Assembly: GCA_949093475.1 (NCBI GenBank)
Contig: CARXAY010000098.1
Coordinates: forward strand, 1 to 5,362
Source of the DNA: an uncultured Oscillospiraceae bacterium
Lineage (GTDB): Bacteria; Bacillota; Clostridia; Oscillospirales; Oscillospiraceae
Direction of reading: 5' to 3'
Length of the DNA stretch: 5,362 nucleotides
Of this stretch, positions 1 to 5,362 are shown one piece after another. Position 1 is the stretch's first letter. The number at the start of each line of letters is the position of its first letter. The notes below the pieces were generated by a model. The model ran no database searches. It worked only from the letters and a program-made list of their open reading frames with translations, and was not told the origin of the DNA. The translations under genes and the position numbers were made by a program.

Positions 1-99
1 CTCAAGGGCAAGGGCCAGAACGACCTTGATCCCACCGCCAACGTCACCCGCGCGGAAGTGGCCGTCATGCTGGATCGGTTCATCGCTCTGATCAAGTAA
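1..99 (+). CDS. C-terminal end of an SLH-domain (S-layer homology) protein, 5' partial
   Basis: Only the last 32 codons and the TAA stop are in the window; frame 1 is open from the left edge. The end reads ...NVTRAEVAVMLDRFIALIK. The segment TRAEVAVMLDRF matches the closing helix of an SLH repeat, which usually has TRAE-A-ML-RF. SLH repeats anchor exported proteins to pyruvylated secondary cell-wall polymers in Firmicutes, so the product is probably a surface protein attached by its C-terminus. The rest of the protein, including any signal peptide and catalytic or structural domain, lies outside the window, so its specific role cannot be told. A strong hairpin terminator follows 45 bases after the stop, so the gene is a separate transcription unit from glnA. 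Confidence 0.85.
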   Translation, partial: LKGKGQNDLDPTANVTRAEVAVMLDRFIALIK

Positions 100-144
100 G
101 CAATCCCCAGCGTCTTTACAGGCGCGAACATTCTTCCTTCCTGT

Positions 145-178
145 GAAAGGCCCGCGGTCAACTGACCGCGGGCCTTTC
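145..178 (+). terminator. Intrinsic terminator of the SLH-protein gene
   Basis: A perfect inverted repeat: the left arm at 145-159 pairs with the right arm at 164-178 over 15 bp, with a 4-base loop. The core is GGCCCGCGGTC / GACCGCGGGCC. The left arm begins GAAA and the right arm ends TTTC, so the short U-run is inside the stem and no long T-tract follows. It lies 45 bases after the SLH stop codon and well before the glnA promoter, which separates the two units. The near-symmetric A/T ends could let it work in both directions, but no convergent gene is seen. Confidence 0.85.
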
Positions 179-306
179 CAATGGCGAAAGAAGAAACAAA
201 AACTTTAAATTGCAAGAGAGGAAGCATAAAGTTGCATAAAGAAAGGAAGCGGAGCAAAGAAAACCCCGTAAAATGAAACAAAAATATTCCAGCTTGCAAA
301 AATGCC
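179..306. other. A-rich non-coding region upstream of the glnA promoter
   Basis: This 128-base stretch is clearly A-rich and purine-rich, in contrast to the GC-rich genes on both sides. I see no convincing gene in it. The part next to the -35 box (about 277-303) has A-tracts such as ACAAAAATATT and GCAAAAAT, which would suit an UP element contacting the RNA polymerase alpha subunits. The word TTGCA occurs three times (210-214, 232-236, 294-298), and GCATAAAG occurs twice with a 10-base period (224-231, 234-241). These could be half-sites for a transcription factor, but no known operator is recognised. I did not see a GlnR/TnrA-type TGTNAN7TNACA site. Confidence 0.5.
224..241 (+). repeat. Tandem direct repeat GCATAAAG, 10-bp period
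   Basis: GCATAAAG at 224-231 is repeated at 234-241, with TT between the copies. The 10-base period puts both copies on about the same face of the helix, as in some tandem operators. The repeat is short and lies in an A-rich stretch, so chance is a fair alternative. The function is unknown. Confidence 0.35.
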
Positions 307-335
307 TTGACTTTGGCGGCGGCGGGGAATATACT
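307..335 (+). promoter_or_regulatory. Sigma-A (sigma-70 type) promoter for glnA
   Basis: The -35 box TTGACT (307-312) and -10 box TATACT (330-335) each match the consensus at 5 of 6 positions and are separated by the optimal 17 bases. A-rich DNA lies just upstream. Transcription should start near 341-343, giving a leader of about 85 nt before the glnA ATG. It is the only well-formed promoter I found in the window, and it probably drives glnA and, by read-through, the two genes after it. The GGCGGCGGCGGGG spacer is unusually GC-rich. Confidence 0.85.
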
Positions 336-352
336 AAGGGCAACTTCGGTGA

Positions 353-366
353 GGACAACGGCGTTC
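353..366 (+). promoter_or_regulatory. Candidate ANTAR-type hexaloop hairpin in the glnA leader
   Basis: GGAC (353-356) can pair with GTTC (363-366) through C-G, A-U, G-U and G-C pairs, closing the six-base loop AACGGC. ANTAR regulators are known to bind hairpins with a hexaloop having A at position 1 and G at position 4, and this loop has both. Its 3' part (360-366) is also the lower left arm of the terminator at 360-390, so the two structures exclude each other, as expected for antitermination. A second A1/G4 hexaloop (AATGGG, 374-379) can be drawn inside the terminator head at 370-384, but only with a bulged A and in competition with a stronger triloop. The stem is only 4 bp, so this is a proposal. 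Confidence 0.4.
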
Positions 367-402
367 CACCCCCAATGGGGGAGGAGCGCCTGTTTTCATT
401 TT
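360..402 (+). terminator. Terminator-like hairpin in the glnA 5' leader (putative attenuator)
   Basis: Arms 360-373 and 377-390 pair over 14 positions (GGCGTTCCACCCCC with GGGGGAGGAGCGCC) with one A-A mismatch, one G-U pair and a 3-base AAT loop. TGTTTTCATTTT (391-402) follows directly as a U-rich tail. This is the form of an intrinsic terminator, yet it lies after the predicted transcription start and before the glnA ribosome-binding site (411-419), which it does not cover. It should therefore control transcription elongation rather than translation. With an ANTAR regulator encoded just after glnA, conditional termination is the natural reading. The structure is visible in the sequence; the regulation is inferred. 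Confidence 0.7.
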
Positions 403-427
403 CGCCAGAAAGAAAGGGGTCTCTACA

Positions 428-1759
428 ATGGGTTACAGCAAAGCAGACATTATCCGCAAGGTGAAAGAGGAGGACGTGCAGTTCATTCGGATGCAGTTCA
501 CCGATATTTTCGGTCAGCTCAAAAACGTGGCCATCACCGCCTCCCAGATCGAAAAGGCGGTGGACAACCAGATCATGATCGACGGCTCTTCCATCGAGGG
601 GTTTGTTCGTATCAACGAGTCCGACCAGTATCTCTGGCCCGACTTGGACAGCTTTGTGATCTTCCCTTGGCGGCCTCAGCACGGCAAGGTGGCCCGGCTC
701 ATCTGCGACGTACACAACCCCGACGGCACCCCCTTTGTAGGCGACCCCCGCGGGGTGCTGGAGCGGGTGCTGGAAAAGGCCAAGGCCATGGGCTACGACA
801 CCTTTAACGTCGGGCCGGAGGCGGAGTTTTTCCTCTTCCAGACCGACGAGGAGGGCAAGCCCACCACCCAGACCAACGACGAGGCGGGCTATTTCGACCT
901 CGGCCCGCTGGATCACGGCGAATCCACCCGCCGGGAGATTTGTCTGGCGCTGGAGGACATGGGCTATGAGATCGAGGCCAGCCACCACGAGGTGGCCCGG
1001 GGTCAGCATGAGATCGACTTCAAATACGCCCCCGCCCTCCAATGCGCCGACAAGATCATGACCTTTAAGCTGGCGGTCAAGACGCTGGCCCAGAAGAACG
1101 GCCTCCACGCCACCTTCATGCCCAAGCCCATTTTTGGCATCAACGGCTCGGGGATGCACACCAATATGTCCCTGTTCCGGGACGGCAAGAATGTGTTTTT
1201 TGACAAAAGCGACCCACGGGGGCTGTCCAAGGAGGCGTATGCCTTTATCGCGGGCATCCTCCACCACATGAAGGGGATGGCGGCCATCACCAACCCGCTG
1301 GTGAACTCCTACAAGCGGCTTGTGCCCGGCTATGAAGCGCCCTGCTATCTGGCGTGGTCGGCCTCCAACCGCTCCGCCCTCATCCGTATTCCGGCAGCCA
1401 GAGGGCAGTCCACCCGGGTGGAGCTGCGCTGCCCCGACCCCGCCTGCAACCCCTACCTGTCCTTGGCGGTGTGTCTGGCCGCAGGGCTGGACGGCATTGA
1501 AAAGGGCATGACCCCTCCGGCGGAGGTCACGGAGAACATCTTCGCCATGACTCCCGCGGTGCGCCGCCGCCACGGCATCGAAGCCCTCCCCGGCTCTTTG
1601 GAGGAGGCCCTGATCGCCATGAAGAAGGATAAGCTGGTGATGGACACGCTGGGCAGCCATGTCAGCAGCCAGTACATCGCCGGGAAGGAAGCGGAATGGG
1701 ACGAGTACCGCACCCGCGTTTCCTCATGGGAGCGGGAAAAGTACATGATCAACTATTGA
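428..1759 (+). CDS. glnA: Glutamine synthetase, type I (GSI-alpha)
   Basis: It makes glutamine from glutamate, ammonia and ATP in the cytoplasm as a dodecamer. The product is 443 residues, essentially the Bacillus subtilis length. Visible motifs: beta-grasp DGSSIEGF (52-59) with the following Arg61 at the position of the B. subtilis feedback-inhibition Arg62; metal ligands E131 and E133 in GPEAEFF; E188 and E195 in SHHEVARGQHE; H244 in NGSGMHTN; the substrate loop with R297 and flap E303 (NSYKRLVPGYEAPC); NRSALIRIP (314-322); and RVELR (330-334). The GSI-beta insertion and the NLYDLP adenylylation site are absent (NIFAM stands there), so control is by feedback and regulators, not adenylylation. 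The C-terminal WEREKYMINY resembles the B. subtilis tail. The ATG is supported by AGAAAGGGG eight bases upstream. No terminator separates it from the next gene, 46 bases on. Confidence 0.98.
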   Translation: MGYSKADIIRKVKEEDVQFIRMQFTDIFGQLKNVAITASQIEKAVDNQIMIDGSSIEGFVRINESDQYLWPDLDSFVIFPWRPQHGKVARLICDVHNPDGTPFVGDPRGVLERVLEKAKAMGYDTFNVGPEAEFFLFQTDEEGKPTTQTNDEAGYFDLGPLDHGESTRREICLALEDMGYEIEASHHEVARGQHEIDFKYAPALQCADKIMTFKLAVKTLAQKNGLHATFMPKPIFGINGSGMHTNMSLFRDGKNVFFDKSDPRGLSKEAYAFIAGILHHMKGMAAITNPLVNSYKRLVPGYEAPCYLAWSASNRSALIRIPAARGQSTRVELRCPDPACNPYLSLAVCLAAGLDGIEKGMTPPAEVTENIFAMTPAVRRRHGIEALPGSLEEALIAMKKDKLVMDTLGSHVSSQYIAGKEAEWDEYRTRVSSWEREKYMINY

Positions 1760-1790
1760 CCGGCCGGGAACGAGACCCATGGATGCGCTG

Positions 1791-1798
1791 GGGAGGTG
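1791..1798 (+). promoter_or_regulatory. Ribosome-binding site fixing the GTG start of the ANTAR gene
   Basis: GGGAGGTG lies seven bases before the GTG at 1806 and is a close Shine-Dalgarno match. It decides for this non-ATG start. The only nearby upstream ATG (1779) opens a 6-codon frame that stops inside this site. The first residues after the GTG (EQIVVAFEKRDN) fit the first strand of a receiver fold, so nothing appears to be missing upstream. Confidence 0.75.
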
Positions 1799-1805
1799 AA
1801 CCACC

Positions 1806-2354
1806 GTGGAGCAGATCGTCGTAGCCTTTGAAAAACGGGACAACTGCGACCGTATCCGGGAGCTGCTGGAGAGCAGCGGTGAGTTCAGCTGCCTGCCGTG
1901 CCAAAGCGGCGCACAGGTGCGCCGGATCTTAGGCGGCCAAGCCGCGGGGCTGGTGGTGTGCGGCTTCAAATTGGCCGACGAGAGCTGCGAAGCCCTGTAC
2001 GGCGACCTGCCGCCCCGGTGTGCCATGCTGATGGTAGCGGCCCAAGCCCGGCTGGATCTCTGCGAAGCGCCGGGGGTGTTCAAGCTCCCTACGCCCCTTC
2101 ACCGTTCCGAGCTGCTGGCCTCCGTCCGTCTTCTGGCCCAGCTCATCCGGGCGTGGGAGCGCACGCCGACCCAGAGAACGCAGGCGGATCGGGCGTTGGT
2201 GGCCCAAGCCAAGGAGGCGCTGATGACCCACGGCGGCATGACCGAGGAGGAGGCCCACCGCTTTCTCCAAAAGCAGAGTATGGATCACCGCGCACCCATG
2301 GCGGACACCGCCCGCCGGGTGCTGCGGGAGATGGATATGGGCAAGGACGCCTGA
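1806..2354 (+). CDS. nitR: Pseudo-receiver/ANTAR RNA-binding antitermination regulator (NitR-like)
   Basis: A 182-residue cytoplasmic protein. Residues 1-105 look like a response-regulator receiver, then a helical, coiled-coil-prone linker (about 103-130) leads to an ANTAR domain (about 128-175). The ANTAR part shows the family pattern: A135-K136, L139-M140, MTEEEAHRFLQKQSM (145-159), and a last helix ending ARRVL. ANTAR domains bind paired hexaloop hairpins and stop premature termination. The receiver is degenerate: where the phosphorylated Asp is expected at the end of beta-3 the sequence is LVVCGFKL (Gly53), the N-terminal acidic pair is missing, and only the beta-5 Lys93 (FKLP) remains. 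It has seven cysteines, all in residues 14-86, including C29-L-P-C32. Its place between glnA and gltB, each preceded by a hairpin terminator, points to control of nitrogen assimilation. The symbol follows the clostridial glnA-nitR-glt cluster as I recall it; the domain call is firm, the name less so. Confidence 0.85.
   Translation: MEQIVVAFEKRDNCDRIRELLESSGEFSCLPCQSGAQVRRILGGQAAGLVVCGFKLADESCEALYGDLPPRCAMLMVAAQARLDLCEAPGVFKLPTPLHRSELLASVRLLAQLIRAWERTPTQRTQADRALVAQAKEALMTHGGMTEEEAHRFLQKQSMDHRAPMADTARRVLREMDMGKDA
2338..2353 (+). promoter_or_regulatory. Candidate ANTAR-type hexaloop hairpin overlapping the nitR stop codon
   Basis: TGGGC (2338-2342) pairs with GCCTG (2349-2353), with three G-C pairs and two wobbles, closing the hexaloop AAGGAC, which has A at position 1 and G at position 4 as ANTAR targets do. 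It ends just before the terminator at 2361-2393. The loop and stem bases AAGGACG (2343-2349) are also a perfect complement of CGTCCTT (2385-2391), the right arm of that terminator, so an antiterminator pairing is possible. I did not find a matching second hexaloop, and part of this lies in coding sequence, so support is moderate at best. Confidence 0.35.
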
Positions 2355-2360
2355 CACAGG

Positions 2361-2393
2361 GGACGGCGGCGCTCCACAGCCCGCCGTCCTTTT
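2361..2393 (+). terminator. Intrinsic terminator between nitR and gltB (possibly conditional)
   Basis: GGACGGCGG (2361-2369) pairs perfectly with CCGCCGTCC (2381-2389). The stem can be extended by GC/GC (2371-2372 with 2379-2380) past a bulged C, leaving the loop TCCACA. TTTT (2390-2393) follows directly. It lies 6 bases after the nitR stop and 32 bases before the gltB ATG. As no promoter is seen in the 71-base gap, gltB probably depends on read-through, so this site would either lower gltB expression or be opened by the ANTAR protein. Confidence 0.75.
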
Positions 2394-2425
2394 CGTCACT
2401 ACGGTTCGGGAAAGAGGGTTTGACC

Positions 2426-5362
2426 ATGAAGGAGCAATTACCGGCCAAGACCATGCCGCTCTATGACCCAAGGTTTGAACACGACGCCTGCGGCATTGGG
2501 GCGGTGGTGGATATCAAGGGCCGCAAGAGCCACCGGACGGTGGACGACGCGCTGAAGATCGTAGAAAAGCTGGAACACCGGGCGGGTAAGGACGCCGAGG
2601 GCAAGACCGGCGACGGCGTGGGCATCCTGCTGCAGATTTCCCATGGCTTTTTTGCCCGGGAGGCCAAGAAGCTGGGCTTGGAGTTGGGGGAGGCTGGGGA
2701 TTACGGCGTGGGGATGTTCTTCTTTCCCCAGAACACCCTGCGCCGCAGTCAGGCCATGAAGATGTTCGAGCTGATCACCGCCAAGGAGGGCATGGAGTTC
2801 ATCGGCTGGCGGGAAGTGCCGGTGTGCCCGGAGGTGCTGGGGCACAAGGCACTGGCAAAAATGCCCCGCATCATCCAAGGCTTTGTCCGCCGCCCGGAGC
2901 GGCTGGCCCGGGGGCTGGAATTTGACCGGCGGCTCTACATTGCCCGGCGGGAGTTTGAGCAGTCGGGGGGAGATACCTATGTGGCCTCCCTGTCCAGCCG
3001 AACCGTCGTCTACAAGGGGATGTTTCTGGTCAGTCAGCTTCGGCAGTTTTACCCCGACCTGCAAAATGAGGACTACACCTCCGCCATCGCCTTAGTCCAC
3101 TCCCGCTTTTCCACCAATACCAATCCCTCTTGGGAGCGGGCCCACCCCAACCGCCTGATCCTCCACAACGGCGAGATCAACACCATTCGGGGCAACGTAG
3201 ACCGGATGCTGGCCCGGGAGGAGACCATGGGCGTGGCGGTGTGGGAGGAGGAGATGGACAAGGTCTTCCCCGTGGTGGACGTGAACGGCTCGGATTCCGC
3301 GATGCTGGACAACACCTTGGAGTTTTTGACCATGAGCGGCATGGAGCTGCCTTTGGCGGTGATGCTGTGTATCCCAGAGCCTTGGAACAACGACCCCAAC
3401 CTTTCCCGGGCCAGAAAAGACCTCTATCAATACTATGCGGTGATGATGGAGCCTTGGGACGGGCCGGCCGCCATCCTCTTCTCCGACGGTGACCAAGTGG
3501 GGGCGGTGCTGGATCGCAACGGCCTGCGCCCGGCCCGGTACTACCTCACCGACGATGACCGGCTCATTTTGTCCTCCGAAGTGGGCGTTCTGGACATCGA
3601 CCCTGCCCACATCATCAAAAAAGCCCGGTTAGAGCCGGGGAAGATGCTGCTGGTGGACACCAAGGAGGGACGGGTCATCGGCGATGACGAGTTGAAGGAG
3701 CGGTATGCGTCCCGCAATCCTTACGGCGAGTGGCTGGATCGAAACTTAGTGCGGCTTCGCGATCTGCCCATCCCCAACCACCGGGTGGAGACCTATTCTC
3801 CCCAGCGCCGCACGCAGGTGCAAAAGGCTTTTGGCTATACATGGGAGGACGTGAAGGATTCCATCCTCCCCATGGCCCGCACCGGGAGCGAGCCTACCGC
3901 CGCCATGGGGGCGGATATTCCCCTTGCGGTGCTGTCCGCCCACGACCAGCCCTTGTTCAGTTACTTCCGCCAGCTGTTTGCTCAAGTGACCAACCCGCCC
4001 ATCGACGCCATCCGGGAGGAGATCGTTACCGACACCACCGTCTACATCGGGGACGACGGCAACCTGCTGGAGGAGCGGCCGGAAAACTGCCGGGTGCTTC
4101 AGATCCACAACCCCATCCTCACCTCGGTGGATATGATGAAGATCCGCGCCATGGATCGCCCCGGCTTTCATGTGGAGACGGTCTCCCTGCTCTTTTTCAA
4201 GAATATGCCCCTGAAGCGGGCGCTGGAGCAGATGAAGATCGCCGCCGACCGGGCCTACCGGGGCGGCGCGAACATCATCATCCTCTCCGACCGGGGGGTG
4301 GACGAGAACCACGTGGCCATCCCCTCCCTGCTGGCGGTATCCTGTCTGGAGCAGCACCTTGTCCGCACCCGCAAACGTACGGCGGTGTCGGTGATCTTGG
4401 AATCCGCCGAGCCGCGGGAGGTACACCATTTTGCCGCGCTGCTGGGCTACGGCGCGCGGGCCATCAATCCCTATCTGGCGCAGGAGACCATCGGCCAGCT
4501 CATCGACGAGGGCCTGCTGGACAAGGAGTTTGGCGCGGCGGTGGATGACTACAACAAGGCGGTCTTGAAGGGCATTGTGAAGATCGCCTCCAAAATGGGC
4601 ATCTCCACCATCCAGTCCTATCAGTCCGCCCAGATCTTTGAGGCGGTGGGCATTTCCAAAGAGGTCATCGACGAATACTTCACCAACACCGTCTCCCGGG
4701 TGGGGGGCATCGGCCTCAAGGAGATCGAGGCGCTGGTGGACAAAAACCACTCCCGGGCCTTTGACCCGCTGGGCTTGGCGGTGGACGAGACGCTGGACTC
4801 CGCCGGGCTTCACAAGGCCCGCTCCGGGCAGGAGGATCATATGTACTCCCCCCAGACCATCCACCTTTTGCAGGAGGCGACCCGCCGGGGGAATTATGGA
4901 CTGTTCAAGGAGTATTCCGCGCTGGTGGACGACGAGCGCTGCCCCCACACCCTTCGGGGGCTGATGGAAATGCGGTATGCAGAGCAGCCCATCCCCTTGG
5001 AAGAGGTGGAGAGCGTGGACTCCATCGTCAAACGCTTCAAGACCGGGGCGATGAGCTACGGCTCGATCTCTCAGGAGGCCCACGAGTGCATGGCGCAGGC
5101 CATGAACCTGCTGGGGGGAAAATCCAACTCCGGCGAGGGGGGCGAGCGTCCGGAGCGGCTGAAGTCCGACCGCTGCTCGGCCATCAAACAGGTGGCCTCC
5201 GGCCGGTTTGGCGTCACCAGCGAGTATCTGGTGAGCGCCAAGGAAATTCAGATCAAGATGGCCCAAGGGGCAAAGCCCGGCGAGGGCGGCCATCTGCCGG
5301 GGAAGAAGGTCTATCCGTGGATCGCCAAGACCCGGTACTCCACCCCCGGCGTGGCCCTCATC
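2426..5362 (+). CDS. gltB: Glutamate synthase (GOGAT) large/alpha subunit, 3' partial
   Basis: It transfers the amide nitrogen of glutamine to 2-oxoglutarate, giving two glutamates. The frame is open from the ATG at 2426 to the right edge: 979 codons of about 1500, with no frameshift. The class II amidotransferase domain (about 22-440) starts at Cys22 in FEHDACGIG, the expected nucleophile after removal of a 21-residue propeptide. It continues with TGDGVG (61-66), HSRFSTNT (225-232), HNGEINT (247-253), GSDS (288-291) and DRNGLRP (363-369). The central domain (about 480-760) includes HDQPLFSYFRQLFAQ from residue 506. The FMN/synthase domain starts near 866 with MSYGSIS (876-882), SNSGEGGE and GEGGHLPGKK. 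The rest of the FMN domain, the 3Fe-4S cysteines and the C-terminal beta-helix domain lie beyond the window. AAAGAGGG (2411-2418) is the ribosome-binding site. The small subunit, if present, is probably downstream. B. subtilis calls this subunit GltA. Confidence 0.97.
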   Translation, partial: MKEQLPAKTMPLYDPRFEHDACGIGAVVDIKGRKSHRTVDDALKIVEKLEHRAGKDAEGKTGDGVGILLQISHGFFAREAKKLGLELGEAGDYGVGMFFFPQNTLRRSQAMKMFELITAKEGMEFIGWREVPVCPEVLGHKALAKMPRIIQGFVRRPERLARGLEFDRRLYIARREFEQSGGDTYVASLSSRTVVYKGMFLVSQLRQFYPDLQNEDYTSAIALVHSRFSTNTNPSWERAHPNRLILHNGEINTIRGNVDRMLAREETMGVAVWEEEMDKVFPVVDVNGSDSAMLDNTLEFLTMSGMELPLAVMLCIPEPWNNDPNLSRARKDLYQYYAVMMEPWDGPAAILFSDGDQVGAVLDRNGLRPARYYLTDDDRLILSSEVGVLDIDPAHIIKKARLEPGKMLLVDTKEGRVIGDDELKERYASRNPYGEWLDRNLVRLRDLPIPNHRVETYSPQRRTQVQKAFGYTWEDVKDSILPMARTGSEPTAAMGADIPLAVLSAHDQPLFSYFRQLFAQVTNPPIDAIREEIVTDTTVYIGDDGNLLEERPENCRVLQIHNPILTSVDMMKIRAMDRPGFHVETVSLLFFKNMPLKRALEQMKIAADRAYRGGANIIILSDRGVDENHVAIPSLLAVSCLEQHLVRTRKRTAVSVILESAEPREVHHFAALLGYGARAINPYLAQETIGQLIDEGLLDKEFGAAVDDYNKAVLKGIVKIASKMGISTIQSYQSAQIFEAVGISKEVIDEYFTNTVSRVGGIGLKEIEALVDKNHSRAFDPLGLAVDETLDSAGLHKARSGQEDHMYSPQTIHLLQEATRRGNYGLFKEYSALVDDERCPHTLRGLMEMRYAEQPIPLEEVESVDSIVKRFKTGAMSYGSISQEAHECMAQAMNLLGGKSNSGEGGERPERLKSDRCSAIKQVASGRFGVTSEYLVSAKEIQIKMAQGAKPGEGGHLPGKKVYPWIAKTRYSTPGVALI

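Noticed and set aside
181..276. A 31-codon Lys/Arg-rich frame (MAKEETK...) just after the SLH terminator
   Set aside because: It has no Shine-Dalgarno because the terminator arm is directly before the ATG, no promoter is seen for it, and A-rich sequence gives Lys codons by composition alone.
344..349. A small C-UUCG-G tetraloop hairpin at the 5' end of the glnA leader, considered as the missing first ANTAR hairpin
   Set aside because: Its loop lacks A at position 1 and G at position 4 and the stem is only about 2 bp, so it does not fit the known ANTAR target pattern.
273..464. A 63-codon + strand frame starting at ATG 273, considered as a leader peptide for glnA
   Set aside because: Its start lies upstream of the predicted transcription start, it lacks a ribosome-binding site, and it overlaps the glnA start region in another frame.
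1538..1545. Possible adenylylation site in glutamine synthetase (region of the GSI-beta NLYDLP motif)
   Set aside because: The protein reads NIFAM here (residues 370-374) with no tyrosine, and the GSI-beta insertion is absent, so it is the alpha type that is not adenylylated.
158..1660. A 500-codon open frame on the minus strand covering glnA and its leader
   Set aside because: It is antisense to an unmistakable glutamine synthetase, runs through the glnA promoter and leader, and its translation shows no family motif. Such long antisense frames are common opposite GC-rich genes.
1760..1805. The glnA-nitR gap, searched for a terminator or promoter
   Set aside because: Only a short CCGGCCGG palindrome and the nitR ribosome-binding site are present. 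There is no U-tract and no -35/-10 pair, so the two genes look co-transcribed.
3730..4548. A 272-codon + strand frame within gltB, considered as a sign of a frameshift
   Set aside because: The main gltB frame stays open and keeps conserved motifs through this stretch and after it, so the other frame is a shadow and gltB is not broken here.
3746..5293. A 515-codon open frame on the minus strand inside gltB
   Set aside because: It is fully antisense to conserved glutamate synthase domains. Its translation is a repetitive Gly/His/Val/Leu-rich string with no recognisable domain, as expected from the mirror of GC-rich codons.

Overview
The window is chromosomal DNA from a GC-rich (roughly 60%) Firmicute, most likely a gut-type Clostridia of the Oscillospiraceae sort. 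Three things suggest this: the end of an S-layer-homology (SLH) protein, a Bacillus/Clostridium-type GSI-alpha glutamine synthetase, and an ANTAR-domain regulator sitting between glnA and the glutamate synthase gene. The genus is an inference; no search was run.

Layout, all on the + strand. Bases 1-99 are the last 32 codons of an SLH-domain protein, closed by a perfect 15-bp hairpin terminator (145-178). Bases 179-306 are an A-rich non-coding stretch with short TTGCA repeats. A strong sigma-A type promoter (TTGACT, 17-bp spacer, TATACT, 307-335) starts a leader of about 85 nt that itself contains a terminator-like hairpin (360-402). glnA (428-1759) follows, then a 182-residue pseudo-receiver/ANTAR protein with a GTG start (1806-2354). 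A second intrinsic terminator lies in the gap (2361-2393). The glutamate synthase large subunit gene gltB starts at 2426 and runs open off the right edge, with 979 codons visible of about 1500 expected.

Together these encode the GS-GOGAT route of ammonium assimilation: GlnA makes glutamine from glutamate and ammonia, and GltB transfers the amide nitrogen to 2-oxoglutarate. ANTAR proteins bind RNA hairpins with six-base loops and prevent termination. Here a terminator precedes both glnA and gltB, and no separate promoter is visible before nitR or gltB. The simplest model is one operon whose two metabolic genes are gated by conditional terminators controlled by the regulator encoded between them. 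It resembles the glnA-nitR-glt arrangement I recall from solventogenic clostridia. Hexaloop hairpins with A at loop position 1 and G at position 4 can be drawn in the glnA leader and at the nitR stop codon, but the full two-hairpin motif is only partly convincing.

The gene content is not new. The most interesting parts are the two putative riboregulatory sites and the unusual receiver domain of the ANTAR protein, which lacks the phospho-acceptor Asp and is rich in cysteine.
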